Below are positions 50,832 to 60,263 of a DNA stretch of 64,000 nucleotides, piece after piece. The first letter of the stretch is position 1; each line of letters begins with the position of its first letter. Both the position numbers and the translations under genes were made by a program. Origin of the DNA: Bacteroidota bacterium (GTDB taxonomy: Bacteria; Bacteroidota; Bacteroidia; NS11-12g; UBA955); the NCBI GenBank assembly GCA_030682255.1, contig JAUXOK010000028.1, forward strand, positions 372,001 to 436,000. Reading direction: 5' to 3'. Below the pieces are notes generated by a model. The model saw nothing but the letters and a program-made list of their open reading frames with translations, was not told the origin of the DNA and did no database searches.

Positions 50832-53800
50832 TTAAAAGAATACTCTTGCTCCCAAATACATCATTCTTGGTGCTTGAAAATTGAATGGACTGTTAACCGC
50901 TGCTCTGTAGTAAAATGTATATGCAGCTGCATCTAATTGGTTTTGTAAAGCTTGTCGACCTTGTGGTGAATTTAAGAATCCATCATCCTCTGCACTTCCT
51001 GAGTATGGATTAACAGAGAATACATTTCTTGTGTTCAATAAATTCGTTACAAAATAATAAACTTGTAAATAAGCTCCTCTAGATTTTCCATCTTTGGTTT
51101 TCCAATCTAATGGAATGTCTTTTTGAATATTTAAATTACTGTTAAACTGCCAAGGCAAGCGAGAGCCAAATGGAGTACCTTTGATTGGTGATCTATTAGC
51201 AGAACCTAATTGAACTGGCTGCAATGTTGCAGTATATGGCAATCCAGAAACTGCGGTGAAAGATAAATTGATATTTGTATTTGATAATACTTTTACATTG
51301 CCTATTACCGGACCTGTATATTTTCTTTTTGCTTTTTCTTTTGGTGTTATACCTTTTCCATCAAAAAACGCCCAGTTAATAACTCCCTTAAATTGATGTC
51401 GAATGTCTAACTCTCCCATTGGAAACAAACTTCTTAAGTTCGGTTGATTACTTGCAATCAAGGCTCTTTGAGAATTGATATTTGAACCAGTTCCATCAGC
51501 AAATTGTAAGGTATAGTTACCACTTAAGCTGATGTTATTTTGAGCTTTATAATCTGCCTCTAATATCAAACCTTTAACTGTGCTAAAATCTAAGTTATTA
51601 AAACTGATGTAGGTAATAGGATAAGCATTATTGAATTGAAAAGCCGAAATATCATTTCTAGTTTCTCTATAGTAAGAAATAAAACTTAGTAATGTCGTAG
51701 GAGAAACTTGTTGTTTAAAACCTATTTGATAATCGGTAGTGATTCTTGGTGTTAAAGCAGGATTCGAAATAGAATTTGTTGCTTTTTGATCTAAGAATAC
51801 ATAATCATCTATAGTTGCAAAGTTTGCATTTGGTCTTTGTGCTAATACGTCATAACTGGCAAAGAATAAACTTTTAGGATTTAATGGAAACTTGAAGAAT
51901 ATTCTTGGAAGAATATTTACTTTTGGTTGATAATCTTTAAATGATTCTCTCGTAACCTCTTGTCTATTGGCATCAACTAACAATGGTGCAATTTTACCAT
52001 TACTTGTTCTATTTGCAATTAAATCAGGGGTTGAAAGCAATGTTCCATTTTCATCATACCAATTATTGTCTTTTCTATATCCTAAAATTTTTCTTGGGTT
52101 ATTGACATCATCTACATAAACAGCATAATCTGATGAAATATTGTCTGGGTGTACAATATTCTTTCCATCTAATTCTTTAACCTCACCAGCTTGTCTAATT
52201 GGATACAATGAATAAGGATCGTTTAGAACCAATTGATTGGCATCAAATCTTTCTAATCTTAATCCCAAACGGAATTCTAAATCTTTAAAGAAGAATTGAT
52301 CTTGAAACCAAGCAGCTGTGTATATTGGCATAAATGCTCCAATGGATCTTTTTGCTTTATCATCTAAAAAGTCATTGACACTTGGTCTGCCTCTAAGTTT
52401 ATTTCCTAAATGATCATAACCTGAATATGAAACTATAGCACTTCCATTATTTAACAATTCGTCTGCACTGAACATATCTAAAGAAAAGTCAGATGGTTTA
52501 AATGAATTAACATCTAAAAATGTTGTTTCAGTAATTGGCTTTCCGTATACATCTGTAGCACCCCTAGAAATTAATCTATTTCTAAGTTCACGATCAAATT
52601 GAGATTGATTTTCTTTATTAACTAATCTGTTATATCTAATTGTATCTTGGAATACGCCATTGGCATCATAAGATAATATTGGGTTATTTCTGTCTAATTC
52701 TGCAATATGGCTATTAGCATATTGATACATTAAACGCCAAAGGTTATTCGCTCCAACTGAATATGATCTTTGAACAATTTGCTCATATGTTAAACCAAAT
52801 TGCAATTTATGACCAGATGCTGCTTTTTTAGCACTGTTTTGTGGACCTTTAACTTCTGTTTCTCCCATGGCAAACAAAGTGTAACGCTCATTTTGAGATT
52901 TCCCATATCCAGACAATTGTGTTCCAGGTGAATTCCATAAAGAATAGATATTGTTAGGATTGTAACCATTTAAAAGACCTTGTAATTGAAGAATTTGTTG
53001 GTCGTTTGTTACAGTGGCTCCTAACTCTTCAAATCTATTGAACAAGGCATTGGTGTAATTACCTCTCACTGTGTTGATGTCAGCTTGTTTGAATCTGATT
53101 GCTGTATCTCTAAAACCACTTTGTTCCCAAAAATTTCTTAAGAAAACTGTGTCACCTTTTTCATTTACGAATCTTCTTGATGGTGCATTTGGGTTATTCA
53201 AATTACCATAATAGCTGTAAAACTCTGTTGGATAATGGACAAACTGACCAATGTAACCATAATTAAAGATATTTTCTCTGTGATCATTGTCCATATTTTT
53301 AGCCCATGTAGATTGATAATCGAATCTTACTGTAAAATAGGTATTATTTAGCGTTACATAATCCGCTTTTCTTGCAGAATCAGGTCCTTTAAAATTTTGA
53401 GTGTATTTTAAATATCCTAAAGTATATAAACTTCTGCTAAATGGATTTTGCTTGTAAGCCATGATATTATTTCCTCCACCTACGGATTGATTATATACAA
53501 AGTTTCCAAAAGCAGATAAAGTTGCTAAATCTGAAATTCTGAAATCTAACTTAGCTTGTGCCGCAGAAGAGAACGCGTAAGTGTTTGGTCTAACTTTTTG
53601 AAGGTTATAATCATTTTCATTTAAATAATTTGCATTGTGAACTAAACCTCCATCGGTATTAACTCTCAATGGATTTTTTTCTATTTCAGCTAAAACATCA
53701 TCTTTGATGACATAATATCCGATATATGATGGACTAGGTTCTCTTTGATAGTTTATAGTTCCTGAAATATTTAAAGCTGCAATTGGAATTCGTTTGATTG

Positions 53801-54632
53801 AGCTTTCTCCTGTTAAATAACGGGGATTGTCTTTCCAAAGAATTGGACTGGCATAAAACCCTTCAATTAAATTATGATGATATGGATTGAAAAGGCTGGT
53901 TGTTCTAGCTTCTAAACTAGCTGATTTTTTTGCTGAAACACCACCTTTAGTCGTAATTGAAATTCCTAAACCTGTAAAGTCACCATACTGTGCTGGAATA
54001 CCAGCTTGCATGATATCTACTTGGCCGTTCATACTTTGGTTTACAGATGAGTTATTAACACGAACACCATCTACGAATACAGCTGTACCATCTGTTCTAG
54101 CCCCTCTACCACTTAAACCACCTCGGGTACTTGTAACACCAGATTGAAATTGTGCCATCGTGGTAGCTCCTCTAAAACCTGATTTTTGAATTTGATCTCC
54201 AGAAACAGTTTGTGTAGTTGACGTTGATTCCAATTTAGTTTTCTGTTGTTTGTCTCTTTGAGCCGACTTATCACCTGTTCCAACTTGGACAATCTCTGCT
54301 TCCACTTCAAATGTCATGGTTTTACCCTCAGTTGTGATATTAATATCGTCATACTCCTTAGTTACAAAACGAATTTTGTCACCTACAATTTTAACAGTGT
54401 ATAAACCAGGTTCAATGTTAATAATTGAAAATGATCCATTTTTTTCTGTTCTTGCTCTTTTAACAACTTCTCCATTTGAATTTAACAATTCAACCGAAGC
54501 ATTAGACATTGGTTCTTTATCTTTTTCTACAGTTCCTCTCAAAAACCCCATATTTGTTTGAGAAAACACTGTGGAAATGGAGACAAAACTTAACAACAAC
54601 AACAATAAACGATTGGTAATCTTAATATTCAT
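50832..54632 (-). CDS. Very large TonB-dependent receptor
   Basis: 1266 residues. Signal peptide about 1-24; a carboxypeptidase-regulatory-like domain (about 27-115, GFLRGTVEKDKEPMSNASVEL); a plug (about 140-240) with SGRGARTDGTAVFVDGVRVN and GDFTGLGISITTKGG; then the beta-barrel to the end (PRMMYLGARVFF, final Phe). It is longer than most TonB receptors (700-1000), partly because of extended loops such as the segment with PNPRYLTGESSIKR. The transported nutrient cannot be told. First gene of the operon with the giant T9SS protein and the PorV-like protein, a combination seen in other Bacteroidota. Confidence 0.88.
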   Translation of the reverse strand: MNIKITNRLLLLLLSFVSISTVFSQTNMGFLRGTVEKDKEPMSNASVELLNSNGEVVKRARTEKNGSFSIINIEPGLYTVKIVGDKIRFVTKEYDDINITTEGKTMTFEVEAEIVQVGTGDKSAQRDKQQKTKLESTSTTQTVSGDQIQKSGFRGATTMAQFQSGVTSTRGGLSGRGARTDGTAVFVDGVRVNNSSVNQSMNGQVDIMQAGIPAQYGDFTGLGISITTKGGVSAKKSASLEARTTSLFNPYHHNLIEGFYASPILWKDNPRYLTGESSIKRIPIAALNISGTINYQREPSPSYIGYYVIKDDVLAEIEKNPLRVNTDGGLVHNANYLNENDYNLQKVRPNTYAFSSAAQAKLDFRISDLATLSAFGNFVYNQSVGGGNNIMAYKQNPFSRSLYTLGYLKYTQNFKGPDSARKADYVTLNNTYFTVRFDYQSTWAKNMDNDHRENIFNYGYIGQFVHYPTEFYSYYGNLNNPNAPSRRFVNEKGDTVFLRNFWEQSGFRDTAIRFKQADINTVRGNYTNALFNRFEELGATVTNDQQILQLQGLLNGYNPNNIYSLWNSPGTQLSGYGKSQNERYTLFAMGETEVKGPQNSAKKAASGHKLQFGLTYEQIVQRSYSVGANNLWRLMYQYANSHIAELDRNNPILSYDANGVFQDTIRYNRLVNKENQSQFDRELRNRLISRGATDVYGKPITETTFLDVNSFKPSDFSLDMFSADELLNNGSAIVSYSGYDHLGNKLRGRPSVNDFLDDKAKRSIGAFMPIYTAAWFQDQFFFKDLEFRLGLRLERFDANQLVLNDPYSLYPIRQAGEVKELDGKNIVHPDNISSDYAVYVDDVNNPRKILGYRKDNNWYDENGTLLSTPDLIANRTSNGKIAPLLVDANRQEVTRESFKDYQPKVNILPRIFFKFPLNPKSLFFASYDVLAQRPNANFATIDDYVFLDQKATNSISNPALTPRITTDYQIGFKQQVSPTTLLSFISYYRETRNDISAFQFNNAYPITYISFNNLDFSTVKGLILEADYKAQNNISLSGNYTLQFADGTGSNINSQRALIASNQPNLRSLFPMGELDIRHQFKGVINWAFFDGKGITPKEKAKRKYTGPVIGNVKVLSNTNINLSFTAVSGLPYTATLQPVQLGSANRSPIKGTPFGSRLPWQFNSNLNIQKDIPLDWKTKDGKSRGAYLQVYYFVTNLLNTRNVFSVNPYSGSAEDDGFLNSPQGRQALQNQLDAAAYTFYYRAAVNSPFNFQAPRMMYLGARVFF

Positions 54633-54695
54633 ATTTTTATCTTAATAACAATTTTTTTATTTTTTAAAAAGTGAGGCAATTTCATTGTTTTTTTT

Positions 54696-55670
54696 CTATA
54701 ATTCAAGATTCATGTGATTTTTTTTTATTTTTATCGAAAAATCAATGATTTTCTGTGATAAGACTTCAGCAATTTTAAAGTAGCTTTCGTGTGTCCATCC
54801 TGCAACATGTGGTGTTACAATTACTTGATTTTTAGATATTAAAGCACTTAATTCACCTCTTTCTTTTACCGACATTTCATTCAAATTCTCATTTTCTAAC
54901 ACATCTGTGCCATATTGTTTTATTTTTCCACTATTTATACCCGAAAGTACATCTGCTTGATTTACAATGCCTCCTCGAGAGGTATTTATCATCACAACAC
55001 CATGTTTACATTGATTAATTAGTCGCTCATCAATCAATTTTGACGTAAATTGAGTCAAAGGAATATGAAAACTAATCACATCCGATTGGTTGATAATTTC
55101 TTGAAAATCTACTATTTTAACAAAATCAAATGGATTACTATCATGGAATTTATCATATGCAATAATTTTACAATCAAATCCTTGCAATCTTTTAGCAAAA
55201 CTTGTTCCGGTGTTTCCAAAACCAAATATCCCTATTGTTTTACCTCCAATTTCCCAGCCTCTGTTATCCTCTCTGTTAAATTGAAAATTCGTTATTTCTT
55301 GATGACCTTTAACAATGTTGTTACTAAGTGATAAGAGCAAACCCATAGTATGTTCTGCTACTGCATCTCTGTTGCCTTCAGGGGCATTTAATAGAGCAAT
55401 ACCTTTGGACTTAGAATATTCTTCATCAATATTATCCATACCGGCCCCACCTCTAGCAATGCATTTTAATTTTGGCAATTGTGATAAAACTGCTTCGTTA
55501 AAATTAATCTTACTTCTAACTGCTACAATTTCGGAGTCTTTAATAATCTGAATAACATTCGCTTGATTAATTTGTGGTTGATAATCAACTTCAAAATACT
55601 GAGAAAGCCTCTCCAAAAACAAAGGATGAAAATCATCCACGATTGAAATTTTTAAACGTTTGGTAATCAT
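54696..55670 (-). CDS. D-2-hydroxyacid dehydrogenase (phosphoglycerate-dehydrogenase-like)
   Basis: 324 residues from the ATG at 55670, giving the normal start KRLKISIVDDFHPLFLERL. NAD-binding GFGNTG (150-155), catalytic R232 (NTSRGG), E259 (DVLENEN) and H288 (TPHVAGWTHE) are present. No regulatory ACT domain. The reading frame remains open upstream to 55799 and this part (43 codons) reads as a signal peptide (MEGWVRFVLLLSIVVLFCSG, LFAHPN); I treat it as not belonging to the enzyme, but it is odd. Relatives oxidise 3-phosphoglycerate or similar acids. Confidence 0.85.
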   Translation of the reverse strand: MITKRLKISIVDDFHPLFLERLSQYFEVDYQPQINQANVIQIIKDSEIVAVRSKINFNEAVLSQLPKLKCIARGGAGMDNIDEEYSKSKGIALLNAPEGNRDAVAEHTMGLLLSLSNNIVKGHQEITNFQFNREDNRGWEIGGKTIGIFGFGNTGTSFAKRLQGFDCKIIAYDKFHDSNPFDFVKIVDFQEIINQSDVISFHIPLTQFTSKLIDERLINQCKHGVVMINTSRGGIVNQADVLSGINSGKIKQYGTDVLENENLNEMSVKERGELSALISKNQVIVTPHVAGWTHESYFKIAEVLSQKIIDFSIKIKKNHMNLEL

Positions 55671-55891
55671 GTTAGGATGGGCAAATAAACCCGAGCAAAA
55701 TAATACAACAATTGATAATAACAAAACAAATCTTACCCATCCTTCCATGATTGAAATTAACACACACTTAACATTTAACTTTAACAATTTTGGGGACATT
55801 TTCGATCAACCTTTGATATATTGGACAAAAGTCAATTAATAAATGCTGCAAATAATCGAAAACTATCTGCAAAAATCTGATTTTTAGCGAA

Positions 55892-56734
55892 TTAATTTTC
55901 AATATGGAGACTTGAAACCTCCAAATTGATAAATAAATGTGCTTTGTTATTAAAACTTTGGGGATCTTCTGTCGTAAAAAAAGTTCTTTTTGAATCCATT
56001 GAAATTAAAACCTCAATTTCAGGATGTCTATACAAATAGTCTTCTAACTTATTGGATACAATTTCACCTTGTGTTAAAATTTTAATATGCTTAGGGACAA
56101 AAGAATTCAGCAAAGGCAATAAAATTGGATAATGCGTACAACCCAAAATAATAGTGTCAATTTCTGAAGATTGAATTAAAAGTTGATTAATATTTTCTTT
56201 AATAAAATATTGCCCACCTTCTGTATTGTGTAAATTATTTTCAACCAAAGGCACCCACATTGGACAAGCCTGCTGAAATACAGAAATATCAGCATACAAT
56301 TTTTGAATCTCTAAAGGGTAAGAATTTGAAATAACTGTTCCTGGAGTGGCAAAAACACCTACATGTCTCGTTTTGGAATATTCGCCTAACTCTTCAACCG
56401 TTGGCCTAATAACCCCTAACACTTTAAATGGTTCATCAAAATTGAGCAAATCGTTTTGTTGAATTGTTCTGAGTGCTTTTGCTGAGGCAGTATTGCAAGC
56501 AATGATAACAAGCCTACAACCCAATTCATATAATTTAGTAATTCCTTCTAACGTGTATTTATAAACAGTATCAAAACTTCGAGTCCCATATGGAACTCTG
56601 GCATTATCTCCTAAATAAATGTAATCATAAATAGGCAGTTTGTCAACAATGGATTTAAAAACTGTTAAACCACCAACTCCTGAGTCAAATACACCTATGG
56701 GATGTTTTCGTTTGGATGTTTGAAGCTGACTCAA
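55892..56734 (-). CDS. murI: Glutamate racemase
   Basis: 280 residues, cytosolic; it makes D-glutamate for peptidoglycan. Catalytic pair Cys80 (IIACNTASA) and Cys199 (ILGCTHYP), with the substrate loop FDSGVGGLTV (16-25) and YLGDNARVPYGTRS (40-53). Length is as usual. It lies 8 nt after the second OmpH-type gene, forming one unit with both chaperone genes. Confidence 0.96.
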   Translation of the reverse strand: MSQLQTSKRKHPIGVFDSGVGGLTVFKSIVDKLPIYDYIYLGDNARVPYGTRSFDTVYKYTLEGITKLYELGCRLVIIACNTASAKALRTIQQNDLLNFDEPFKVLGVIRPTVEELGEYSKTRHVGVFATPGTVISNSYPLEIQKLYADISVFQQACPMWVPLVENNLHNTEGGQYFIKENINQLLIQSSEIDTIILGCTHYPILLPLLNSFVPKHIKILTQGEIVSNKLEDYLYRHPEIEVLISMDSKRTFFTTEDPQSFNNKAHLFINLEVSSLHIEN

Positions 56735-56742
56735 AGAGACTA

Positions 56743-57315
56743 TTATCTATTTGGTGTTGGTCTAGGACCTACAGTTTTTGGAACCATAGAGCTTGGCTTG
56801 TCTTTAATATTCAATTTATCCTTTACGGCTTTGTCAAGATTAAATTGTTCATCAGCATATAATAAAGTACCATAGCTGTTATCAATAACATGAGAATAGC
56901 CTAACTCTTTAGCAACTTCGCCAACTGCAGCTTCAACTTTCTTTTTAATAGGAGCTACCAACTCCGCCATTTTTGCTTTCAAACTATCTTCCATAGATTG
57001 TGCATATTCTTGATAATCTTGTTGAATTGTCATCATTTGTTGTTGTAATGATTTTAATCTAATCTGACTTGGTTGTGCTTTCTTAGACTCAACTTCTAAC
57101 TTTTTTTCAGTGGCAACATATTCAGCCTGATAGTTTTTTAATTCATCCTCTAATGCAGCTTGATACAGTTCATATTCATTAGATGCAACTTTATATTCGG
57201 GCATTGCAGTTATAATTTCCTGAAAATTAAGATGTCCTATTTTTTGCGAAAAACTTTGATTAATAAAAAGAAAAGTTGCTGCGATTAATACTGGTTTTAT
57301 AATTGATTGATACAT
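56743..57315 (-). CDS. OmpH/Skp-family periplasmic chaperone (second copy)
   Basis: 190 residues: signal peptide about 1-24 (SFSQ), then the OmpH beginning KIGHLNFQEIITAMPEYKVA, a long charged helical hairpin (about 45-135), the GYSHVIDNSYGTLLYADE strand region near the end and a proline-rich tail (SSMVPKTVGPRPTPNR) that is not part of the usual fold. Skp-type proteins hold unfolded outer-membrane proteins. It follows the first copy after 25 nt. Confidence 0.88.
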   Translation of the reverse strand: MYQSIIKPVLIAATFLFINQSFSQKIGHLNFQEIITAMPEYKVASNEYELYQAALEDELKNYQAEYVATEKKLEVESKKAQPSQIRLKSLQQQMMTIQQDYQEYAQSMEDSLKAKMAELVAPIKKKVEAAVGEVAKELGYSHVIDNSYGTLLYADEQFNLDKAVKDKLNIKDKPSSMVPKTVGPRPTPNR

Positions 57316-57340
57316 TTAAAATTGATAATTTATGGTTTAT

Positions 57341-57868
57341 TTAATCTTTTGTTGGGGTTACACCTAATTCGTCCAAAACATCATCACTTCGGTCAAATTT
57401 CGGATTGCTATATAGTATGTTCATGTTGGCAGATTTGTCGAAAATAAAATCTAGTCCGTTTTTCTTAGCAACTTTTAAAATTGCATCACTTATTTTAGAC
57501 TGAATTGGTTTGATTAGTTCTTGTCTTTTTTTAAAGAGTTCTCCATTAACACCAAATTTTTCTTGCTCAAATTCTCGAAGTTTATTTTCCTTTTCTACTA
57601 TGGCGTCTTCTCTTTCTTTTCTTTGTGATGGACTAAGTAATATTTCCTCTGACTTATAGTCTTTGTATAATTTATCAATAGCATCTTTCATTGTTTGAAT
57701 TTCACTCTCCCATTTTTGTGAAATTTCATTTAATTGTTTTTGAGCTGCTTTATATTCTGTTAGCTGTCCTAAAATATAATCCGTGTCTACATAACCAAAT
57801 TTTTGTGCTGATAATTGCCCAATTCCTAAAAAAGCAATTATTAAAATGAATAAATATTTAAATTTCAT
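57341..57868 (-). CDS. OmpH/Skp-family periplasmic chaperone (first copy)
   Basis: 175 residues: signal peptide about 1-22 (LSAQ), OmpH start KFGYVDTDYILGQLTEYKAAQ, a helical hairpin rich in Lys and Glu (about 40-120) and the C-terminal core GLDFIFDKSANMNILYSNP. It is the typical skp-like gene of Bacteroidota and comes first in the skp-skp-murI unit. The two copies are clearly diverged, so the duplication is old. Confidence 0.9.
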   Translation of the reverse strand: MKFKYLFILIIAFLGIGQLSAQKFGYVDTDYILGQLTEYKAAQKQLNEISQKWESEIQTMKDAIDKLYKDYKSEEILLSPSQRKEREDAIVEKENKLREFEQEKFGVNGELFKKRQELIKPIQSKISDAILKVAKKNGLDFIFDKSANMNILYSNPKFDRSDDVLDELGVTPTKD

Positions 57869-57968
57869 ATTTCTTATTCTTTAATTTTATGTATTTAAAA
57901 CGAAATTCGTGCCAAATATTGTGAAGGGTGCGAAATTAATTCTATTTTATTAAATTTAATAAAAAACT

Positions 57969-59156
57969 TTAAGGCAGCAACAATGAACTATCTCCATAAC
58001 TCAAAAATCTGAACTTATTAGTAATTGCATATTGGTATATCTTTTTCCAATCTTCTCCAATTAATGCCGAAACTAGAAACAACAATGTTGACTTTGGTTG
58101 ATGAAAATTTGTAACTAAGCCTTTAATAACTTTAAATTGATACCCAGGCATAATCATAATGGAGGTTTGTCCACTTAAAACACTTAATTGATTTGTTTGC
58201 ATATAATCTTTAATTGCGGTGTAAGATTCTTGCAAAGATGGCAATTCTCTTTCTTCTGAATATTGGCGCCATAAAAATTGTTCAATATCAAGTGGATGAT
58301 CTAATTTTTTAATAATTTTAAAGCCAACCCAATAAAGACTTTCCATTACCCTAATAGAAGTTGTCCCTACAGCAATTAACTTTTCATGACTTTGTATTAT
58401 TGAATGTATGGTTGAGACATTGCACGAAAAAAACTCATGATGCATTGGGTGCTCTGTAATATTTTCGGTTTTTACAGGCAAAAATGTACCCGCACTTACA
58501 TGTAAGGTAACATTTAGTCGAGGTATAGATTTCTCACTGATTTTATCTATCAGTTGTTTTGTGAAATGCAAACCAGCAGTTGGTGCTGCTACAGAACCTA
58601 ATGTTTTGGAATAAACTGTTTGATAACGATTCGTATCATTTTCAATAGCATTTCTTTTAATATATGGTGGCAAAGGCATTGAACCAATCATGGTTAAAAT
58701 TTCTATAAATGATAACCCATTGTTCCACTTAATTTTAACAACTTGATCCGATATAATCGAAAAATGAATCTGAGTTTGATCAATATTTAAATTCAACGAA
58801 TCTGTTAAAGCCCATTTTTTCTTATTACCTATCAAACATTCCCAAATGGTTTCACTTGTTGAATTTAGAGAAGCTGTATATTCTTGTTGAAAAGGTTGGA
58901 GTAAAAATAATTCAATCTTTGCTCCATTTTTGTTTTGTAGAAAAATTCTTGCGGGAATAACTTTTGCATCATTAAAAATCAATGTAGCATTTTCTGGCAA
59001 CACCTCCAACAAATTAGAAAAGATTGTTTCTGAAATTTTGTTTTGATTAAAAACTAAAAGCTTACTTGAATCTCTTGGCTCAACAGGTATTTGAGCAATA
59101 AAAGCTTCAGGCAATTCATAATTAAATTGTTCTAATGAGTAATTAGTCATTTTCAT
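57969..59156 (-). CDS. queA: S-adenosylmethionine:tRNA ribosyltransferase-isomerase
   Basis: 395 residues (a start at 59150 would drop two). It converts preQ1-tRNA to epoxyqueuosine-tRNA using the ribosyl part of AdoMet. Features: FNYELPEAFIAQIPVEPRDSS at the start, ATLIFNDAKVIPAR, GSMPLPPYIKR, YQTVYSKTLGSVAAPTAGLHFT, VTLHVSAGTFLPV and TNFHQPKSTLLFLVSALIG. All are family landmarks. It overlaps the rdgB gene by 14 nt. Confidence 0.95.
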   Translation of the reverse strand: MKMTNYSLEQFNYELPEAFIAQIPVEPRDSSKLLVFNQNKISETIFSNLLEVLPENATLIFNDAKVIPARIFLQNKNGAKIELFLLQPFQQEYTASLNSTSETIWECLIGNKKKWALTDSLNLNIDQTQIHFSIISDQVVKIKWNNGLSFIEILTMIGSMPLPPYIKRNAIENDTNRYQTVYSKTLGSVAAPTAGLHFTKQLIDKISEKSIPRLNVTLHVSAGTFLPVKTENITEHPMHHEFFSCNVSTIHSIIQSHEKLIAVGTTSIRVMESLYWVGFKIIKKLDHPLDIEQFLWRQYSEERELPSLQESYTAIKDYMQTNQLSVLSGQTSIMIMPGYQFKVIKGLVTNFHQPKSTLLFLVSALIGEDWKKIYQYAITNKFRFLSYGDSSLLLP

Positions 59157-59730
59157 TTAAAAATTTTACGAGTTTTTGGATAGCCATAGCTCTGTGACTT
59201 ATTTTGTTTTTGATTTCTGCACCTAACTCAGCAAAAGTGTTTTCAAATCCTTCTGGTATAAAAACAGGATCGTATCCAAAACCATTTACGCCTCTAGATT
59301 CCATTGCTATTTGTCCTTTCACAAAACCCTCAAAATAATGATACTTATTATTGAAATAAAGGCAAATTACAGTTTTAAATTGTGCATTTCGATTGGTTTC
59401 ATTTGCCATTTTTTGTAGCAACAGATTTATATTATCATAATCAGAGGCCTTTTCGCCCGCAAATCTTGCACTATATACGCCTGGTTGTCCATTTAAACAT
59501 TCCACTTCTAAACCACTATCATCTGAAAAACAAAAAGAATTCAAAAAATCCACGATGGCACTAGTTTTAATAAAAGAATTTTCATGAAAAGTATTGCCAG
59601 ACTCAATGATTTCTGTTGTGTAATTTACATCTTTTAAACCAACAACTTCAAAATTATTTGACAGCAAGGCATTAATTTCATTTAATTTATGAGCATTATT
59701 ACTAGCAAAAATGATTTTTTTTTTAACCAT
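59143..59730 (-). CDS. rdgB: XTP/dITP diphosphatase (RdgB/HAM1 family)
   Basis: 195 residues from the ATG at 59730 (a start at 59751 would overlap the previous gene). House-cleaning enzyme that hydrolyses non-canonical purine nucleotides. Motifs: FASNNAHKLNEI at the start, the SGNTFHENSFIKT loop, SDDSGLEVECLNGQPGVYSARFAG with catalytic acidic residues and GVNGFGYDPVFIPEG, ending with NKISHRAMA. Confidence 0.95.
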   Translation of the reverse strand: MVKKKIIFASNNAHKLNEINALLSNNFEVVGLKDVNYTTEIIESGNTFHENSFIKTSAIVDFLNSFCFSDDSGLEVECLNGQPGVYSARFAGEKASDYDNINLLLQKMANETNRNAQFKTVICLYFNNKYHYFEGFVKGQIAMESRGVNGFGYDPVFIPEGFENTFAELGAEIKNKISHRAMAIQKLVKFLNEND

Positions 59731-59740
59731 CGATTGAATT

Positions 59741-60238
59741 TTATATTTCAAAAATATTTTTAGTTATACCCCATAGTTTTAACTTCGAATCTTTGTTATT
59801 TAAGGTAACATTTACATCATCTAGGAATACAGTTTGAGTATCCTGTGTTTTGGTTAATATAAATTGTGGAACTTCTAATCCTAAAACCAAGGGATTAACC
59901 CCCCAAAAAAAGCAAATTTTAGGATTCAGTTTAACTTTGATATTTTCCCAGGTTATTCCGGGGTATTGATTTAGATTCAAAATTGCAAAACCATCTTTAT
60001 CCATTTTGATTTTATCAGACTGAATGGCGTTAATATATTTAAAAAACATCTCATAATCTGTTTGATTTAAAAATTTTTCAGTTGAATTATTAATGATGTG
60101 TAAAAACCTCAATTGATTCTCTCCAAGCACGTTAATCGTGTCATAGTCTACTTTCTCTTGAACCATGTATATGCCATCTCCCATAAAAAGGTTAATACTT
60201 TCGGGAAAATTTTCTGATAAAATTAGGGAATCCTCCAT
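59741..60238 (-). CDS. Hypothetical protein upstream of rdgB
   Basis: 165 residues, no signal peptide or membrane segment. It has mixed alpha/beta segments (INVLGENQLRFLHIIN, FLNQTDYEMFFKYINAIQ, GITWENIKVKLNPKICFFWG). I recognise no family; it might be a small enzyme accessory protein. It starts 25 nt from the divergent ilvE gene and ends 10 nt before rdgB, so it seems to be the first gene of an unit with rdgB and queA. Confidence 0.6.
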   Translation of the reverse strand: MEDSLILSENFPESINLFMGDGIYMVQEKVDYDTINVLGENQLRFLHIINNSTEKFLNQTDYEMFFKYINAIQSDKIKMDKDGFAILNLNQYPGITWENIKVKLNPKICFFWGVNPLVLGLEVPQFILTKTQDTQTVFLDDVNVTLNNKDSKLKLWGITKNIFEI

Positions 60239-60263
60239 TTTTTTAGTTTATTTCGCAGATAAA

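Noticed and set aside
46871-54632. SusC/SusD polysaccharide utilisation locus
   Set aside because: The gene beside the TonB receptor has a T9SS tail and no SusD features or lipobox, and no glycoside hydrolase is in the neighbourhood.
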